From IMG/VR virus record IMGVR_UViG_3300006735_000163, positions 1 to 28,534 of that record: a stretch of 28,534 nt of DNA; one strand, 5' to 3'. Below the pieces are notes generated by a model that saw only the letters and a program-made list of their open reading frames with translations, made no database searches and was not told where the DNA came from. Origin of the DNA: a virus. Positions 27,434-28,534 of this stretch are shown piece after piece. Position 1 is the stretch's first letter. Every line of letters begins with the position of its first letter. A program made the translations under genes and the position numbers.

Positions 27434-27786
27434 TGCCTTACGTTAGTGATGCCCAAAGAAAAGCTGTATGGGCTAGTAAAAATGAAAGAGCTGCTTTAAA
27501 AAAGGTAAGAAAAACTGAAAAAGGTGCATCATTAAAAAGATGGTTTAAAGAAGAGTGGACAGATGTCCGTACAGGTAAACCCTGTGGTAGAAGTAAAAGC
27601 GAAAGCAGAGGTGTACCTTATTGTAGACCAAAGAAAAGAATATCTAGTAAAACACCGAAGACAGCTAGTGAAATGTCTTCATCAGAAAAAAGAAGTAAAA
27701 TAAGAGAGAAAACAAGTTTAGGCCAGCCGGCAGGCAAGCCACGAAGAGTTAGTCCGATTACAATGAAGAGCTCTTGTAAATATTAA
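27433..27786 (+). CDS. Small basic protein, DUF5872-like
   Basis: A 117-residue, very basic protein (Lys/Arg-rich throughout, few acidic residues). The central block LKRWFKEEWTDVRTGKPCGR, continuing with GVPYCRPKKRISSKTPKTAS (about residues 35-78), matches the conserved core I know as DUF5872: K-W-F-K-E-x-W-x-D, then CGR and Y-x-KCRP-x-x-R-(V/I)-S-x-K-T-P-K. This family is found in marine phages and algal viruses, with no proven function. An N-terminal VSDAQRKAVWASKNER helix precedes it. It starts inside the stop of the previous small basic gene, and I treat the two as a functional pair. DNA condensation or virion packing is a guess from charge. Confidence 0.8.
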   Translation: MPYVSDAQRKAVWASKNERAALKKVRKTEKGASLKRWFKEEWTDVRTGKPCGRSKSESRGVPYCRPKKRISSKTPKTASEMSSSEKRSKIREKTSLGQPAGKPRRVSPITMKSSCKY

Positions 27787-27794
27787 TCAAAAAA

Positions 27795-27941
27795 ATGGTA
27801 GAAGATTTGAAAATATACGGATTAGCAATTTTTGCATTAGCTACAAGCATCTCATCAGCAAACCCAATGTTGCAGACAGTTGTTTTATTATTATCTATAT
27901 TATATACTGCAATAGGTATTTATAAACGATTAAAAAAGTAA
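27795..27941 (+). CDS. Small membrane protein, holin-like
   Basis: A 48-residue protein, ATG 27795 and TAA 27939-27941, with a CAAAAA leader. Two hydrophobic segments, IYGLAIFALATSISSA (about 7-22) and MLQTVVLLLSILYTAIGIY (about 25-43), are joined by an Asn-Pro turn. The short N-terminus is acidic and the end is Lys/Arg-rich (KRLKK). A hairpin of two membrane helices with a positive tail is the plan of class II holins, although the first segment is only weakly hydrophobic. The position late in the cluster, beside another two-helix membrane protein, supports a lysis role. No endolysin is in the window, so the role is inference. Confidence 0.6.
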   Translation: MVEDLKIYGLAIFALATSISSANPMLQTVVLLLSILYTAIGIYKRLKK

Positions 27942-27947
27942 AAATAT

Positions 27948-28373
27948 ATGGCACTTCCCAGAAACGGCGTTGCGCGCGAAATTAGACATTATGTAGGATC
28001 ATTATTTATATTCCTATTTGTTATAGGCATTATTGTAGCACTTATACAATTTCCTGTATTAGATACTAATAAAGAAGTTGTAATGATGCTTATCGGTACA
28101 ATTTCCGCAAGTATCGGTATTGTGGTGAGTACAATCACTGGTGCCAAACCAGATGATGTTACCGCTTTAAAAAATGAAGTTGAAAAGAAAAATAATCAGA
28201 TTGACATGCTTGTTCAAGCAAAAGATAATTTAGAAGCTATGGTTATTGGTCTTCAAAAACAAATGCTTGACAATCAAGACAATGTGATGGATAAAATTAT
28301 TCTTAAAGCAGCGCTCGAGCATGATGATAGATATACGGCTAAAAAAGCAATGCAAGGTAAAAATAAATCATAA
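27948..28373 (+). CDS. Two-helix membrane protein with coiled-coil tail, holin/lysis-like
   Basis: A 141-residue protein. A short basic N-terminus (MALPRNGVAREIRHYVGS) precedes a first membrane helix, LFIFLFVIGIIVALIQFPVL (about 19-38), a turn DTNKE, and a second, VVMMLIGTISASIGIVVSTI (about 44-63). ITGAKPDDVTALK leads into a soluble helix with heptad-like Leu/Ile/Met spacing (about 70-118) and a basic C-terminus. Similar proteins with a GT(I/L)(S/A)-A-S-x-x-x-V-(I/V)-S-x-I-T-G pattern occur near the lysis or tail genes of marine phages. It could be a holin, a holin regulator or an inner-membrane spanin-type protein. The first bases (27948-27990) are noticeably G+C-richer than the rest. Confidence 0.65.
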   Translation: MALPRNGVAREIRHYVGSLFIFLFVIGIIVALIQFPVLDTNKEVVMMLIGTISASIGIVVSTITGAKPDDVTALKNEVEKKNNQIDMLVQAKDNLEAMVIGLQKQMLDNQDNVMDKIILKAALEHDDRYTAKKAMQGKNKS

Positions 28374-28384
28374 AAAAATAAATT

Positions 28385-28534
28385 ATGACAACTGAAGAAA
28401 AAAATAAATTAACTACAGAAATTAAATCTTATGTACAAAGCGCTTTGGGAAAAAGTGATTGGTACATTACAAGAAAAGCTGAAAGAGATATAGCTATACC
28501 TCAATCTATTACAGATGAAAGAACAGGAATATTA
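28385..28534 (+). CDS. Unrecognised small protein, 3' end outside the window
   Basis: The ATG at 28385 follows an AAAAAAATAAATT leader of the same kind as its neighbours, and the frame stays open for 50 codons to the last base. The visible residues are hydrophilic: MTTEEKNKLTTEIKSYVQSA, then GKSDWYITRKAERDIAIPQS and ITDERTGIL. The (W/Y)YI-x-R-K-x-E-R-x-I-x-IP segment followed by an E-R-x-x-I helix resembles small proteins beside tail or lysis genes in phages, but I cannot name the family. There is no membrane segment in the visible part. Confidence 0.65.
   Translation, partial: MTTEEKNKLTTEIKSYVQSALGKSDWYITRKAERDIAIPQSITDERTGIL

Noticed and set aside
1-28534. Stop-codon reassignment, as in some crAss-like phages
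   Set aside because: TAG ends the terminase and the 254-aa genes right where a new gene starts, and the very long genes contain no in-frame stops needing readthrough; the absence of TGA among gene ends is explained by A/T bias and the small sample.
1-28534. tRNA genes, CRISPR arrays, integrase or attachment sites
   Set aside because: The gaps are all under 75 bases and hold only A/T-rich leaders and the two hairpins; no clover-leaf, direct-repeat array or recombinase motif was seen.

Overview
The window is a 28.5 kb piece of a double-stranded DNA tailed-phage genome. It is very A+T-rich, tightly packed, and every gene reads on the + strand. It starts inside the large terminase gene and runs through the head, connector/tail and ejection-protein genes to a small lysis-like cluster, ending inside a short unrecognised gene. 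Almost all starts lack a purine-rich Shine-Dalgarno box and instead follow A/T-only leaders, the initiation style of Bacteroidota. Several proteins (portal, large tail stabilisation protein, adaptor-like proteins) carry the motifs I know from crAss-like and marine flavobacterial phages. My best reading is a short-tailed (podovirus-type) phage of a marine Bacteroidota host, probably an uncultured one. That assignment is inference.

Layout: TerL C-terminal part (1-1188), portal (1190-3613), probable scaffold (3647-4906), major capsid protein (4925-6355), a hairpin terminator, an unrecognised 254-aa gene (6429-7193), a second hairpin of the same architecture, two connector/adaptor-type proteins (7257-8840), a giant 2832-aa tail stabilisation protein fused to adhesin-like beta domains (8844-17342), a small conserved virion-type protein (17355-17678), an Ala/Gln/Gly-rich probable ejection protein (17691-18401), a 447-aa probable internal virion protein (18413-19756) and a giant 2500-aa multidomain ejection-type protein (19768-27270). 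Downstream lie two small, very basic, Cys-containing proteins (27272-27786), two small membrane proteins that look holin-like (27795-28373), and the start of a 50+ codon gene (28385 to the end). No gap between genes exceeds 75 bases. I found no tRNA, CRISPR array, insertion sequence or minus-strand gene.

How it fits together: TerL packages DNA through the portal into a capsid built on the scaffold. The adaptors and the 2832-aa protein close the portal and form the tail and probably the host-contacting appendage, because no separate tail-fibre gene is present here. The Ala/Gln-rich, 447-aa and 2500-aa proteins are placed like the T7 gp14-gp15-gp16 or P22 gp7-gp20-gp16 ejection sets.

The most interesting item is the 2500-aa protein. 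It combines a zincin-type HELTH motif, a block resembling sigma-factor region 2, a possible acetyltransferase-like domain and a membrane-active C-terminal part, with a short K-F-S type motif recurring at the apparent domain junctions. One hypothesis is a virion-delivered polyprotein that is cut into separate effectors.
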